Shown: positions 35,107-48,363, counted from the first letter of the stretch. The stretch: 64,000 nucleotides of DNA from Alisma plantago-aquatica (GCA_963693085.1 OY856413.1:546150879-546214878), one strand, 5' to 3'. Notes: generated by a model from the letters alone, not told the origin. Translations and numbers: made by a program.

Positions 35107-35879
35107 TAGACCCATCAAATGGGTGGGTGGGTTGGGTTTGGGTTGGGTCGTTGCGGGTGCGGGTCTGGCGGGTGCGGGTAAAAAAGATATGCTTCTAAAT
35201 GGGTGGAAAAAAAGCACACCCAAACCCGACCCAGCGGGTTGCGGGTTGCCCGCGGGTGCCCATATAAAATGTGTACAATCAACAATAAGTTACCAGCTGA
35301 TTTCTTTAACACTAAAAACAACATTTGAAACAGCTTGTAACTATTATTTTATATCGAATATAGTGCAAAAGAACCAACCAACTACTATGTTTGACGTCAA
35401 ACTATTCGATTAGTTTTTGATATATGTTTATGCAAACTTAATGAAAAAGTAGCAGCTAGTTGTATGTTGATATAAATTAGGAAAACCGATGTAATTTTCA
35501 TAGATAAATATCACAAAAAATGATACATAATTTTATCATGTAAGATTAGACATTCCTAATATTACAAGTACTTGTTATTGCCTATTGTAAACACAAAATA
35601 AAGAGAATACAATTGTTATTGGTAAAGGTAAATAGTTAACTTGTACGAAATAAGTAACATCTTTTAATAGGTGTATGTATATTATTTATATAAATATATT
35701 TGATTCATTTAACTGGGTCACCCGTGGGTGCCCGTGGATCACCCGTGAAGCCCGCTAAATAAACGGGTGGGTATGGGTTTGGGTGATTTTCAGCGGGTGG
35801 CAAATTTTGCTACCCAAACCCAATTTAAATGGGTCGACCCATGGGTGCCCATAGATTTTGACCCATTTTGACATGTCTA
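35107..35879. mobile_element. hAT-like MITE (copy 1)
   Basis: A 773-bp non-coding element with terminal inverted repeats: TAGACCCATCAAATGGGT at the left and, reversed, TAGACATGTCAAAATGGGT at the right. Flanking 8-bp direct repeats GACACATC (35099-35106) and GACACAGC (35880-35887) match at seven of eight positions, the target size of hAT elements. Subterminal regions are rich in GGGT/ACCC words such as CGGGTGCGGGT; the centre is AT-rich. No transposase is encoded, so it would depend on an autonomous relative. Confidence 0.8.
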
Positions 35880-38800
35880 GACACAGCGAGAATGTGAAAT
35901 TGCAAGAAAAACCCTAGATATGGTGTCGAGGCTATCTTCTTCCTCCATCCTAAATAGGGAAATCGGGGTAATTTATATAGTTTGTTCTTTCAAATTTATT
36001 CTCTTTCTCTCTAATTAATGGTTTCCCATGATTTCTTTGCCTCTACCATTCCCTTTCCTTTCTGCGTGATATGACCATATAAATCCTAGTGGTTAGTGGC
36101 ATCCATGTCGGATCCGTAACCCACCTTCCCTTCTCCCCTATTTGTCTCTTGTCTCTCCCCCTTCTTCGACTTCCTCTCAAAGCTAGTTCTTTACACTCCT
36201 TTACAACCACTTCTCAACCTTCACGATACCCCCAAGAACAAGTGTACATTCATTATATTTTAACAAGGATATTATTAAAAAAGAAGAATCCTTGTCATGG
36301 TCAAGATTAGGACTTGGGAGGATTCAACAGTTTCTAGCTAGTGATATTATTTAGAGCTTTAATATTTGGGCATTCTTTTACTTTACAAATACAATGTATT
36401 GAATCTATGAAAAGTATTCATAATGCACAATGTTTAGTATAAGAAAGTATCAACCATGTGGCTATGATAACCACCAATTAACATATTAAGGTTATGATCA
36501 TATTAAGGAGGTTATTCTACTATCATTCCATCATATAAGAACGTTAAACATGAATACTCATCTTTATCTATTTATATTGGAGTTAGGTTCAACAAGATAA
36601 ATTATATTAATGTTAATAATCAGCACTTATACCCAAACCCTTACTCATGGCATCCCCATTGGATCATGGATTCATAAGGTGAAGAATCACCATCACATTA
36701 CATACTATTCTCAAGTATGAACCCACATATAAATCAGGGTGTAACCATCGGGTTATAGCATACTAGGGTTTCAACAATAGTAACAGAGTACTCCTTGATT
36801 ATATTAGTCATTCAAGGACTATTCATACCCAATTACCATCACTTAGTTTTATTAAATCTAGGTATAACAAGCTATACCTCATTAGGGTTACATATCAATA
36901 CAATATGGTTATCATCCCTTCTATTCATATGAGTGAATAGGTAAGACTACCTTATTCAGGGTAACCCTCCATTTGTTTTATCATCATATGACCCATATCA
37001 CCATACCACAATTGTACAATACTAAGCTGGATTATTGGTATGAATGAATACAACTATCAGACACCAAAAATTAACATATTGCTTACACATGTACACTGAA
37101 ATCATACGTAGAACTAATTTACATCCCTCATTATACCTTCAACAAATTACACTTCTAAAAACAAATTCACGTATTACTAAAAGCCATTGTTTTCTCTTAT
37201 CTCCTCATTCATTACTACTTACTTCGTGTTACTTATCCTTCTCATTTTGATCATATAGAATAAAAATCCCTAAAATTGAAACATACAAGGTAAGAATAGA
37301 TTATTCATCATTCTTGATATCATTGCAAGAATTTGTTTTAGATTATACTTTTCTCATCTTGCACTTCTCCTTTTATTCAAATTACACCTCTTATATTTCA
37401 AATTTATTTCTTATCCTTTGTTCTGAATCATTTCCATATTTTTTATATACCTTTCAGATTTGCTACCTTTAAACCCTGGATTATTATTTGTGCTAGTTTA
37501 CTTCTCATAGTGCAAATCTCATGATCTTGTTTTATAGAGATGCTAGTATCCAAGGTCAAATCACTAGTGACATCTGTTGAACTAATACAACTCTAAACAT
37601 TCTAGGGTTTGTTCCTTATCAGTAACATGATGTTATTGTGATGTGACTTTTCTCCCTTAATTTGAAATTCAAACTTTAGATCTCACAAATTTTACTAAAG
37701 TCTTCCTTATCTTATCAATTGAATTTCCTTTCTCTTATTTGGCCATTTAGATAAATTACATTCTCAATTTACCTTGCTAGGGTTTCATCATCATATTGTG
37801 TGTCATTGTTACATTCACTAGATGTCTCTACCATGGTGGTTATGCATCATATATGATTTATTTTCTTATCACTTCATTTCCACATTGCTCTCATTAAGTA
37901 ATATATGAAAAAGAAGATGATTCTGAGACTTAGAATTCTTAACTTCAAACATTCCCTTAATACATTTCTCATATGTAGGTTTAATTAGTTATCAACAAGG
38001 ATACTTGACTAATTAGCACTTGCTTGAATGTCGCAATCTCTTTCTTTTATAATCTATATTACTCCATCATGCTTCAAACCCTTCCTTATTTTCCATAATA
38101 CTCTTACCATATACTACTCTTCCACCTGTCATCTTTAACTTCTAATTTTTTTTCTTATGATCATGTTGCTAATTCATGTGTATGATCATGTATACCATGT
38201 TGCACATATTTCTTTTTATCCTTTTACTAATGTGAAGTTGAAATTCTAGATCAATAATCTCTCTACTAGTTTCAACGCATGTTTAATACATTACATATCC
38301 TTCATTTTAAATCAAACGGACCATGCATGGGTCAAACTTAGTTTCTCTTTCAATCAAGTTTTTACTTCTTGAATATAGTCTACCTTTGTATGACTTATTC
38401 ATTTGTTAAATTGCACTTTTGTTCTTCTTTTAGAAACTAGTTTGTTGTTCTATAGAGACTTAGAATCCAAAGGTAGTAAGGATGAATGTATTAAACTTCA
38501 TAATAAAGGTATACATTCCATGCTCTCAATTATATCATAACCCTCATTCCTTAATCAAGCTCATCATTTTTAACAATTCTCTTTGTTTCAACTAAGTTTG
38601 TTATTCTAGTCTTATAATTTACATGTTCATCTAATTCTCTTTACTTTAACTCTTCTGAAGACTCTTCAATTCTATGTAATTATTGTATACTTAACTCTTT
38701 TCTACTATTTTCCCTTTGCTTTGGAGTACACAAAAGAATTGTGCTCGATTATATGATCCACTCCTCATGATTGATTCTTACTATCTTTGCCCTTACATAC

Positions 38801-39658
38801 TTTTCTCATATATTTTCCATATTTCATATTTAAAGTTCATATAATACTAATCATTAAACTTAACATGAACCTTATGTTGTGTTCCTTTATTCCCGATTAA
38901 GGGACTCTCATATGAGGCCCCAAAGTTGGATCTCAGATATCAATTCCAACTAATTCTTAGCTATTCTAATCTTTCCCATATGTTTCAACATCTTAGTGCA
39001 TGAACATTCTCACTATGATATGGGTCTAATTTATCCATAGTCTAATCTTATTATATTGTTAATAGGAGTCATTAGATCTCAATAACGCATCCTTCCAGTC
39101 GAACCAGGACAAACCTGTAGTCCTGAAGCCTAGAGCTACTCAAGAATAACCAACTACTATTGATCTCAAACATGTGGAAATAAAATCCACTTAGGGAAAA
39201 CTCATTTAAACATAACTTTTGGTCTACTTGATACAAAGAATATCTAAATCAACTTCATGATACACAAAAATTTAAAAGAACCATACATATTCTAAAAATT
39301 GATAATATGAATTCATACATATAAGAGCATTTCAATTTATCTCCAATCAAATAAGCAATATAAATCAAGAGTTGTATCACATTCTATGTTTAATCTCTTA
39401 CTCCTTCATTACTTTCTGGTCTTCTAACCCTAAGATTTCTAGGGTTTTTCTCTAGCCTGTCCTTCCTCTACATACCTGGCCAGGGCATTCAGAGAAGAAT
39501 AGACAGAGTAGCTTGATACTGGTCAGCATAAGTATCCAGATACCTGGCCAGGGTATCCAAATACCCAGACCTCCCAGAGCTAAAGACACATCAACTCTTA
39601 ACTGCCACACTTATAACTCTAACTTTCTATCCTAATGGTCCCTGACAACTCAGCCTAA

Positions 39659-39670
39659 GCTCTGATACCA
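39659..39670 (-). other. Primer binding site of minus-strand LTR element (copy 2)
   Basis: GCTCTGATACCA, identical to the site at 31901-31912 and in the same spacing from the LTR end at 39677. Confidence 0.8.
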
Positions 39671-41187
39671 AAAGATTGTCACGCCCGCATCCCACGATTA
39701 CCACCAATCATGAGATTAGGGCATGACTATGAGGATTATACTTAATACAAAGTTCACTCCCATCCTTTAGTTTTTCCTTTATTTTGTTTCAAACTCTTTG
39801 TTTTCTCGCATCCAATCACATAAACAAACTTTACCAAAGAATTAAAATTTTATACTCTAATATGATCTCAACATTAATAATACACATCCATACATTCATT
39901 CTGTTTCTCACACTTCCATGTACATACGACATGACAATCAGATACATTTTCTCTTATTAAGGAAACAAATATACAAAACATCATTTACAACTCTCTCACA
40001 TCTATACAAGGACCTAGAGTGGCAGGGACCGACTGGACTTATCTAATATCATACTTAACTCGTGTGGTAGATCTACTCTGATGCTTGACCTTCTTCAAGT
40101 CCACGTGGTTTCCCTAAAAATTGTGAGTAGAGGGGTGAGCCTACTTGCTTAGTGAATGAGTACTTCAAAGAAATAGTTTAAAGCACTTATATAATTACAG
40201 ATATATTGTCGAGAAAATGATATCAATTATAACAATAGTAAGCTTTAAGGAGTCTACTCATTGACAATTATAGATATTGTAGGATACTCTAGATATCTAC
40301 AAGAGTGAACCAATATATGAATATGCTTGATTGATCATAAAGAGAACTAATAATTCAGAAACATAAAATGAATAATTGAATAACTGTGCACACTCGTTTA
40401 ACCTCTTATTCATCTTATTATGCCCTGAACCCACATGAGGTGTACCACAACATGTAAAAGAATCACAGCAAGCTACGATCTCACTGTACAAGGCTTAGAA
40501 GCATGCCTGGGTTCCTAAGCCTATATCTTGAGTAAGACCCCATATGCATCGGGCCTCAGCACGTCTGCCTCTTGGTGGCTCATGGGAGTGGCTGGATATC
40601 TCAGACTCCACCTCTCAACCTGGGCACTCAGTTGGTGAGTCAAAGTCCTCATGCTTATTATGCATTAGTGTACCTACTGACCACTGATCACTCAACATGT
40701 AACACAGGTACCATCGGCATCCCCGGTTGGTGTTAGGTACCACACAACTTTAAGGATTCTACCCTATTGGTCAAGACCCCCACACCCTACTGGTACGCTC
40801 CAGCTTACCTCAATCTGGACTACCTCCAGTCAGGAAGCCATTTCCTCTTCACAGCGCAGGCCTCATCCTATGATGATTCTACAGTATTCAGGGCCTCTAC
40901 ATATCTAATTCACTCTTTAAATTCCCAATTCAATCATCACATCAACATATCTTTATTCATCTTTGTAAACCGTTCATTTCATAAACCATCTAATAACATT
41001 TACCACAACTGAACTATTAAGCATCACCACATCTCAAACTGAGAAACAATGATATCACAATACTTGTTTCACTGAACACCCTATCATTAGGGTTTCATTT
41101 ACCTCATTCACTTATCACATAACTCGCATAAGGATTGAATTCATCATAACATCATTCAATAAGAATTGCTCTCAACAGTTCACATAT

Positions 41188-41193
<6 letters not shown>

Positions 41194-41231
<38 letters not shown>
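41194..41231. repeat. (AT)n microsatellite, copy 2
   Basis: A pure AT run of about 38 bp, one dinucleotide longer than in copy 1. Confidence 0.9.
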
Positions 41232-41235
<4 letters not shown>

Positions 41236-42867
41236 CCTTGTAATAAACTGAACTAGGGATTCCATGCCAAATGAGGTGAAAGATCTTATCTGACATATAT
41301 TTAATTTTCATACAAATAAAACAATCATTCATAACCAAGGAGATTCAACTAGTCAACTTCTTTATTTAATTATACAACAATTTCAGTCATAGCCGAAAAT
41401 CTTAGATTTTAGTATATTCATGTAACATCTACAAATACATTACAATTTCTCATTTAAATGGATTGCAGTCATTTCTAATGTAATTTCATAATCTGAAATT
41501 CATCACAATAAAGGAATAATCCATATCAATACATCTTGCAAAATCTAGATCAAATCGACCAAGGTACCCACCATAGGTTTTCACATGGGCCCAAGCATCG
41601 GATCATAAAACCAAGAAGAAAATAGTCCATAACACATGAGAGAAACCATCATTTGTAAACCCCAATAGTACCATCGGTTCATGGTTATGCTAGGTCTAGA
41701 GCTTCCTCTACCAATGAAGGGTAGTGTAAAAGGTTTAGGGTTCATTCAAGAAGATAAACTACTCAAGAACCATCAGATAAGCCCATACCCTAGGCAAGGA
41801 TAGCATCTTTTTACTTAAAACTACATTTTAGAGCAAGATCTAGTACATGCAATCTATGAGTAAGTAATAAACATGGATAAAGATATAAAAATCACCTATA
41901 GTATTAATATTGAGCTCCAAATAGCAAGGCAGATCAATGGTAGGTGGGGAGAAATCCTAGCTTGAGCACTCTTCTCAGCCAAGCTAGCTCCTTCTCCAAA
42001 AAGGAAGCAAACCCTAGGCCAAGAAGGTAAGAAAGAGGTGTTCTTTAAGCTCTAGCTTAAGCTCCACAATGGAACACCATGGGTCCAACCAAGAAAAAGA
42101 GAGAAGAAGGTAGGACAGTAAGGAAAACGAAGGAAGGGAGGGAGAGCTTACTTGGTTAGGTAAAGACCAAGTTAAGGAAACTTCACAAGCTCAAAGAGAG
42201 GGTAGATATGAACCCTAGGCGCACATGCAAGGTAGATCGGCCACCTTCTTCAACCTTGGGCCCCTTCTTCTCCCCCAAGAAGGGGAAAAGAGATTTAAGA
42301 AGAAAGCAAGAAGAAAGAGAGATCTAGGTATGTAAAGAGATTCTTTGCATGCAAGAGGGAAGGTATATAAAGCTATGGGTGAGAGAGAAGAGAAGGTTAA
42401 GGTGTCTAGCCATGTTTGTCATGTGTCCATGGTCATAAGCATCACATCCATGCAAACCAGAAGATCCATTGGTTGTGGGAGTCAGTAGGACCATAATTTG
42501 TTGACTCCCAAGCCAACAATAATCCTACAATAGTACGCTAACCATCGAATCATGACCCTTTGGTCACAAAGGTGAAAACCCTAGCTCACCATCGGTTTGC
42601 ACCTCCACATGGTGAACCACCAACCCGAGGAGCTCTAAGAGAGAAAATCATAGAGCCTCACACCTCTATGGACCACCATTGGGTCCCAAAAACATAGGAT
42701 CCCAACAAACAAGGGGAACCATCAAGTTCCACCACACAGGGTAGCTCATCCACGAGAGGGAAACCCTAACTCAACCCTACAAAGATGTCACCATTAAGCT
42801 AAGGTGCATCTAGGCGCCGCAAGCTACAAATAACCCAAGAATGATATAAAAACATGTAAGACACATC

Positions 42868-43641
42868 TAGACCCATCAAATGGGTGGGTGGGTTGGGTTT
42901 GGGTTGGGTCGTTGCGGGTGCGGGTCTGGCGGGTGCGGGTAAAAAAGATATGCTTCTAAATGGGTGGAAAAAAAGCACACCCAAACCCGACCCAGCGGGT
43001 TGCGGGTTGCCCGCGGGTGCCCATATAAAATGTGTACAATCAACAATAAGTTACCAGCTGATTTCTTTAACACTAAAAACAACATTTGAAACAGCTTGTA
43101 ACTATTATTTTTATATCGAATATAGTGCAAAAGAACCAACCAACTACTATGTTTGACGTCAAACTATTCGATTAGCTTTTGATATATGTTTATGCAAACT
43201 TAATGAAAAAGTAGCAGCTAGTTGTATGTTGATATAAATTAGGAAAACCGATGTAATTTTCATAGATAAATATCACAAAAAATGATACATAATTTTATCA
43301 TGTAAGATTAGACATTCCTAATATTACAAGTACTTGTTATTGCCTATTGTAAACACAAAATAAAGAGAATACAATTGTTATTGGTAAAGGTAAATAGTTA
43401 ACTTGTACGAAATAAGTAACATCTTTTAATAGGTGTATGTATATTATTTATATAAATATATTTGATTCATTTAACTGGGTCACCCGTGGGTGCCCGTGGA
43501 TCACCCGTGAAGCCCGCTAAATAAACGGGTGGGTATGGGTTTGGGTGATTTTCAGCGGGTGGCAAATTTTGCTACCCAAACCCAACTTAAATGGGTCAAC
43601 CCATGGGTGCCCACAGATTTTGACCCATTTTGACATGTCTA
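42868..43641. mobile_element. hAT-like MITE (copy 2)
   Basis: The same element as at 35107-35879, with 8-bp flanks GACACATC (42860-42867) and GACACAGC (43642-43649). It was present before the tandem duplication, because both units carry it at the same site. Confidence 0.8.
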
Positions 43642-43878
43642 GACACAGCAAGAATGTGAAATTGCAAGAAAAACCCTAGATATAGGTAAATTGCATAAAA
43701 GTCCAAAACAAGCATATAAATGCATAACTTGCTCAAACAGTGTCCAAACTGGACCAAAGCTGAAACTTAAGCTTGTCACATGATATCAAAGCACATATTA
43801 GGGTTATATTAATGTTTTAATCATACAATTATGGTAAGAAAGCATCTTCAATCAAAAACTAGGGTCATGGGCCTTACA

Positions 43879-46060
43879 ACCATAAACCCTAACATGGATT
43901 TCGCTCCCAAAGTCTAAAGAAAACAAAGATGGGTACCTCCAATGTCACTCATCCTATAACTTCCACATGACTCCCATATCATGGTGATGCAACAACACTC
44001 TCACACAAGTCATGTTTTCTCCCTCATCTCATGTATGTGTCATAAAGGTTCATCATAGAGTCCTCCACATATGAAACATTCTCATCCAACTCCACCTCCA
44101 TCACATGTATCACTTGTCCTATACTAGGGTGATACTTCCCCAACATGGAACATAGTACTATTGTGTAAACAATGTCACTCTAGTGGTAATTCTAACTTGG
44201 AACTCTAGTTGCATGTCCCGGACTATTTCCATCTAATGTTGAATCATCATTCCCTTCATTGTAGACTGTTGCATAAGCACATCACTCAGAATCCATACTT
44301 GCTTTTGCCAATCATGGAATATGTAGTATCTTTTACCATATGCAACTTCAGAAGGTGTCATGTCTATGCTCCTCTGGTGGTTGTTTTGTTAAGCAACTCA
44401 ATCAATCAGGTGGATATCCCCTAACTGTCAAGAATAGTAGGGCATATGTTCTTAGAAGATTCTCCAATCGTCTGAATAGTTGACTGACCATCTGCCTACC
44501 ATGTAAGGTTGTGTTGCACTTTCACTATATCCTTATTTCTACATGCTTCTAATGCTTCTTATTGACTTGCTAACAATTGTACACTTGGCCATGTATGTGT
44601 CATACCTTGTTCCATACTTGGCTGCCATTGTATGTTCTTCAACTTATGATACATCTATGTATTTTCTGGATACATCATATGTGTCGAAAATGAGTCTCCT
44701 CAGGTACTATCTCACTCAAATCATCAACATCTAGAATCATTTTCTAGTTGTAGAATCATACACTATCTTGTTAGTTGAGCTATGGAATCTATCATGCTCT
44801 CTGTTGTGCTACTCTGATCTGATGTCCTACATCATTGTATCTTCCACTTGTACTTCTCTGTCATGTTGTAGTAGCATTGATTTGACTTGTAGTTGTGTCC
44901 ACAATCCATACAACTGAGATACTTCCAACTATACATCCTCCTACTGAAGTGATGTCGATATGTCTTGTTTCATGATACGTCGAAGAGCATAACTATGTCC
45001 TTTCTGCAAACGTTGATGAAGATAACTTCTTAGTTGACCATATATCATATCGACACATATCCCAAACCATTCCTTGAAGCACTATAAAAGGTCATGTATC
45101 CTTCCCTTTGTTCTAGCAACACTAACATTGGAACACTTGTCAATTTCTCCTTCAGTGTCTAGAAAGGATGTTGACACCAACAATGACACCTTCATTCCAT
45201 ACAAGAAGGGACACCTTTCCTAGTTAACCTTGTTAGGGGTAAAGAAATGGTGTTGACGTCTTGAATGGACTTTCTTGTAGTGTCCTGTTAGTCTTAAGAA
45301 GATTCAAATCTCAGTCAGTGTTTAGGGTTGCTCCCTCTTTGGCACTATGTTCACCTTACTTGTATTCACACAACATGCTTAGTAGATATATCATAACCCC
45401 AAACTCACTCTTGTTGAACTTGACACATAACCACTATTGCTTCAATAATCCTAAGGATTAGCAAAAATGTAGAACATGTTGCTGACTATCTCTAAAGTAC
45501 ATTGAGATCTTACCAATCAAAACTTGCCATAACTCTTAAGAACACAACCTAAGCACTATGTTCATTAAGTCCATAAATGATGTTGATGTGTTGGTTAGTC
45601 TAAACGGTACAACCATGAACTCATCTTGACCATACAGCTAATGTCACCCACTCTGATTTTCATTTGATGGGATCTCGACCTCAAGTCTATTTGAAGGAAC
45701 ACTATAGCACATGTCGACTGATCAACAAACCATCTATCCTTTGCATTGGTCTTGTCCAGCCATCGGTAGCCCATATACAGTATCACGAAATCACTCTTCT
45801 TCTTTCCAAACAACACTTGTAGGATCTCATCATCAAACTCTCTCTCTCTAAGGAAGAGGAACATTAGGCAGCTCATCTGATAACATCTTCAAACTCACAT
45901 ACTATTAATACACCCTGGATACTAGGATTCATCACCTTGGTATCCACTACATGCGCTATAAGGAACTCACACCCTGGTCTCATCGGCTTCTCTACCATCA
46001 TAACCGGTGTGCTCCCGCCAATGGTGTTACACACTACTCAATTGCAGTTTTGAATAGATG
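43879..46060 (-). pseudogene. Decayed Gypsy pol (protease end, RT, RNase H, integrase)
   Basis: Gypsy pol can be followed on the minus strand across many stops and frameshifts. Near 46000-45870 is GCEFLIAHVVDTKVMNPS and VLIVCEFEDV, the linker before reverse transcriptase. The RT piece at 45876-45595 includes CAIVFLQIDLRSRSHQMKI, matching the IDLRSGYHQ block. Further left come FMDLMN and LCVKFNKSEFGV. Around 44480-44300 a GQSTIQTIGESSKNI / MTPSEVAYGKRYY-like part matches the integrase C-terminal half. The reading is fragmentary but keeps Gypsy order. Gag is not recognised. Confidence 0.65.
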
Positions 46061-46099
46061 CAACCCTGCGGATAGAAGCACACGGTGGATTCACTTTCG

Positions 46100-48347
46100 A
46101 TATTTATAAAACCTAACTCAACACCTACTCACACTAAAACACTACACTCACAAGTGCACGGGGTCGTATCGCAGTATAGGAAGGTGGCAAGTATAGTGTC
46201 GATCCATAGGGAGAAGAGGGGGCACTAGAGATAGGTTTAGTTTTGCTAGGTTCCTACTACGAAGACAAGGGTTAAGGTTTTGAAGGTTGTTTTGATTGTT
46301 AAACAATTATAGACAAATGAGAAATTAAAGGCAAGAATGAAATCTAAGTTAACCCTAGGCTAGAGTAAGGCTAAACAGGAACGAAAGGATTAAGCTAAGT
46401 ATGAAAAGGCAAATTACACTAAGGCAAGCAAGAGAGAAGCAAAAGAGTAATTAAAGAGCTAAACTAACATGAACAAGGCAAGAACAAAGCAAGAAGCTAA
46501 CTAAGCTGAGTAAGCACAAAACTAGGGTTTTAAGCAATAAAGAGAGGTATGGGTTGTTTAGGGGTATGAACTTATCACTTAAGTTGTGGGTGACGTATGA
46601 ACATTATGAGTCCATTTAGATTATCCAAACCAAACAACAAGTTAGAGTCTAATGAATTAACCTAAGCTACTAACTGGCCATGGATATGCTAGGTTGTGTA
46701 TAGGGGAACTAGTCCCTAACACCCCCTACTACCCTTACGAGGCTCAATTTGGTTAGGGATTAGGTTCAGTTCAATTAGAGTCTAATCAAGTCTAGGTTTC
46801 TAGATTAGGCATTCCTAGGGCAATTAGGGGCCGAGGGTAGTAATGGGGAGGTGAAATTAGGGCTTTGGACCCCAATTCCCCCACATTCTAGCCTTGAGAA
46901 GGCTCCATGCTAATTATACTAGAATTATCTAATCTAGCTACTTAGATCTCTCACTTAGGTTTAGGGATATTGATTAGTATGTAGGAAGATGGGAGGCAAC
47001 CTAGGGATCCAAGAATTGGACCTAGGGGAAAACCCCAAAATTCACACATATAAGAAATGTTCCTGAATTCCTAGGTGATTTCACACACAAACCAACAAGC
47101 AATCCATGTATAATGAGATAGAAATAGAATATAATCATTAACAAATGGAATTACGATGTTTACATGTCATTTTCCCCCAACATAGTATCAAAGTAACATA
47201 ATTTCCCCCAACCATCCCACCCAAGGGGGCCTAGCTACTCATAGAAATGGAAAATACAAAAAGAAAGGAGAAAGAGGTAGAAGAAGCCATGGAGCTCGGT
47301 GTAGATGAAGGAAACTTCCTCTCCAGCTGCTACAAGATGACATCCTCTCTCCTCCAAGGTATAAGGGTGTGGAATGAAGGGGATTATGGGTAAGAACTAG
47401 TAGAAACTAGTGTTTTGGTGGTGGAAATGGTGAAATGGAGTGGAATGAAGGTGGAAATGGAGTGGAATGGCTAAGGAGTGAAAATGGGGAGCTAAGAGGT
47501 GGTGGAAGGTATCTAACCTCATGCCCCAGTCGCCAACTAGGTATATATAGGTGGGGGGGAAGCACTAGGTTAAGTAAGGGCAAAATGGGTAAAGCAGTGC
47601 AAAAACATGTGGGTTTTGTGAGTAGCACGGCTGTGGTGGGTCACCATGGCCGTGGTGGGTAGAGGTGAGCACGGTCGTGGTTGGAGACAATGGTTGTGGT
47701 GGTTAAAATTGTCAAAAGTCAGGTTGGTGGTCAGTTTTGGGTTGAAACTGCCATGGTCGTGGTGGTTACCACGATCGTGGTGGTTTGAGTGTAGCACGGT
47801 CGTACTGGGTGGCACGGTCGTGGTGGTCTAGGTGATGGTTGTTGTGGTGTTGTGCCACACCCATTCTGCTTTTGTGTAGCACGGTCGTGCTATGTAGAAC
47901 GGTCGTGGTGGTTGTCTCTGGCACGGCCATTCTTGGTTGCACGGCCGTGGTGACTTCAGCTTGACTTGTGGGCGACTCTGTTGATTTGCAAGTGACCTAG
48001 CACAGTCGTTCTGTTCTACCACGACCGTGTTGGGTCCTGGATCAGCACTTTGACTTTGTTCTTTGGATTTTCTTGGACATCAAAGGATCTTTAGCCACTA
48101 GGGGTAGGTTGAGGGAGCATCGAACTTCACTTTAGGCCTCCCCAAGGGTAGAGAAACCCGAGGATCACTCATTCTCTGTCTCTTCCATCAAGTGTGGTCC
48201 AAATGCCTGAAAAACATGCAAATAATGTCCATAAGTGCATTTTATACAAATAAGCATATTGGGGGGAATAACATGTAATCTAGTAGGTATATATGTGATT
48301 GAAGAGCAAAACGACACAAGATGAAGCCCTAAAATAAGGCTGAATCA
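46100..48347 (-). mobile_element. 3' LTR of a second Gypsy-like element
   Basis: The right end reads GGCTGAATCA, so on the minus strand the LTR starts TGATTCAGCC right after a polypurine tract. It matches 49802-51419 from 46666 to its right end. The left boundary is approximate. The left part contains CACAAGTGCACGGGGTCGTA, a block common near Gypsy LTR ends. The core (about 47620-48035) is a cluster of CACGGTCGTGGTGG-type motifs. Open frames through that cluster are by-products of the repeat. Confidence 0.7.
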
Positions 48348-48363
48348 CCACCCCAAACTTGAA
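48348..48363 (-). other. Polypurine tract of second Gypsy-like element
   Basis: On the minus strand this reads TTCAAGTTTGGGGTGG, directly before TGATTCAGCC. The same AAGTTTGGGG word recurs at about 48960-48972 and 49731-49743 within the internal region. Confidence 0.65.

Larger units (their letters stand above)
28163..35920. repeat. 7.76-kb tandem duplication, copy 1
   Basis: The sequence from TGGTGTCGAGGCT at 28163 to ...CCCTAGATA at 35920 is repeated head to tail at 35921-43682. I noted scattered single-base differences, well under one per hundred bases. The unit holds AT-rich non-coding DNA, a PBS, most of a long minus-strand LTR, an (AT)n tract and a hAT-like MITE. No coding function is visible in it. 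Confidence 0.9.
31919..35920 (-). mobile_element. Long LTR, truncated (copy 1)
   Basis: The minus-strand LTR end reads GCGGGCGTGACA and is adjacent to the PBS. The LTR runs rightwards to the duplication junction, where it lacks about 196 bp that are present in copy 2 (43683-43878). A TATA-like CTTTATATACC lies on the minus strand near 34597-34607. The LTR is interrupted by the hAT-like MITE at 35107-35879. It belongs to the same family as the solo LTR at 57960-61809, with which it shares terminal sequence and the GATATCATGTGA...TTGTTTTGGACT region. Confidence 0.7.
35921..43682. repeat. 7.76-kb tandem duplication, copy 2
   Basis: This is the second unit, collinear with 28163-35920 throughout. 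The right boundary falls inside the long LTR: sequence continues into the first 196 bp of that LTR (minus strand) only in this copy, so copy 2 is likely the original and copy 1 the duplicate. Confidence 0.9.
39677..43878 (-). mobile_element. Long LTR (copy 2), complete
   Basis: Minus-strand termini are TGTAAGGCCC (right end, ...GGGCCTTACA at 43878 on plus) and GGGCGTGACA (left end). The length is 4,202 bp including the hAT-like MITE. Without the MITE it is about 3.4 kb, close to the related solo LTR of 3.85 kb. Upstream on the minus strand is Gypsy pol sequence; downstream is a PBS. It therefore sits where a 3' LTR of one unit and a 5' LTR of the next would coincide. Confidence 0.7.

Noticed and set aside
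35038..35413. Proline- or glycine-rich open frames
   Set aside because: They read through the GGGT-rich end of the hAT-like MITE and recur at 42799-43156 in the duplicate.
47407..48022. Several open frames on both strands
   Set aside because: They are by-products of the CACGGTCGTGGTGG motif cluster, which lacks stops in most frames.
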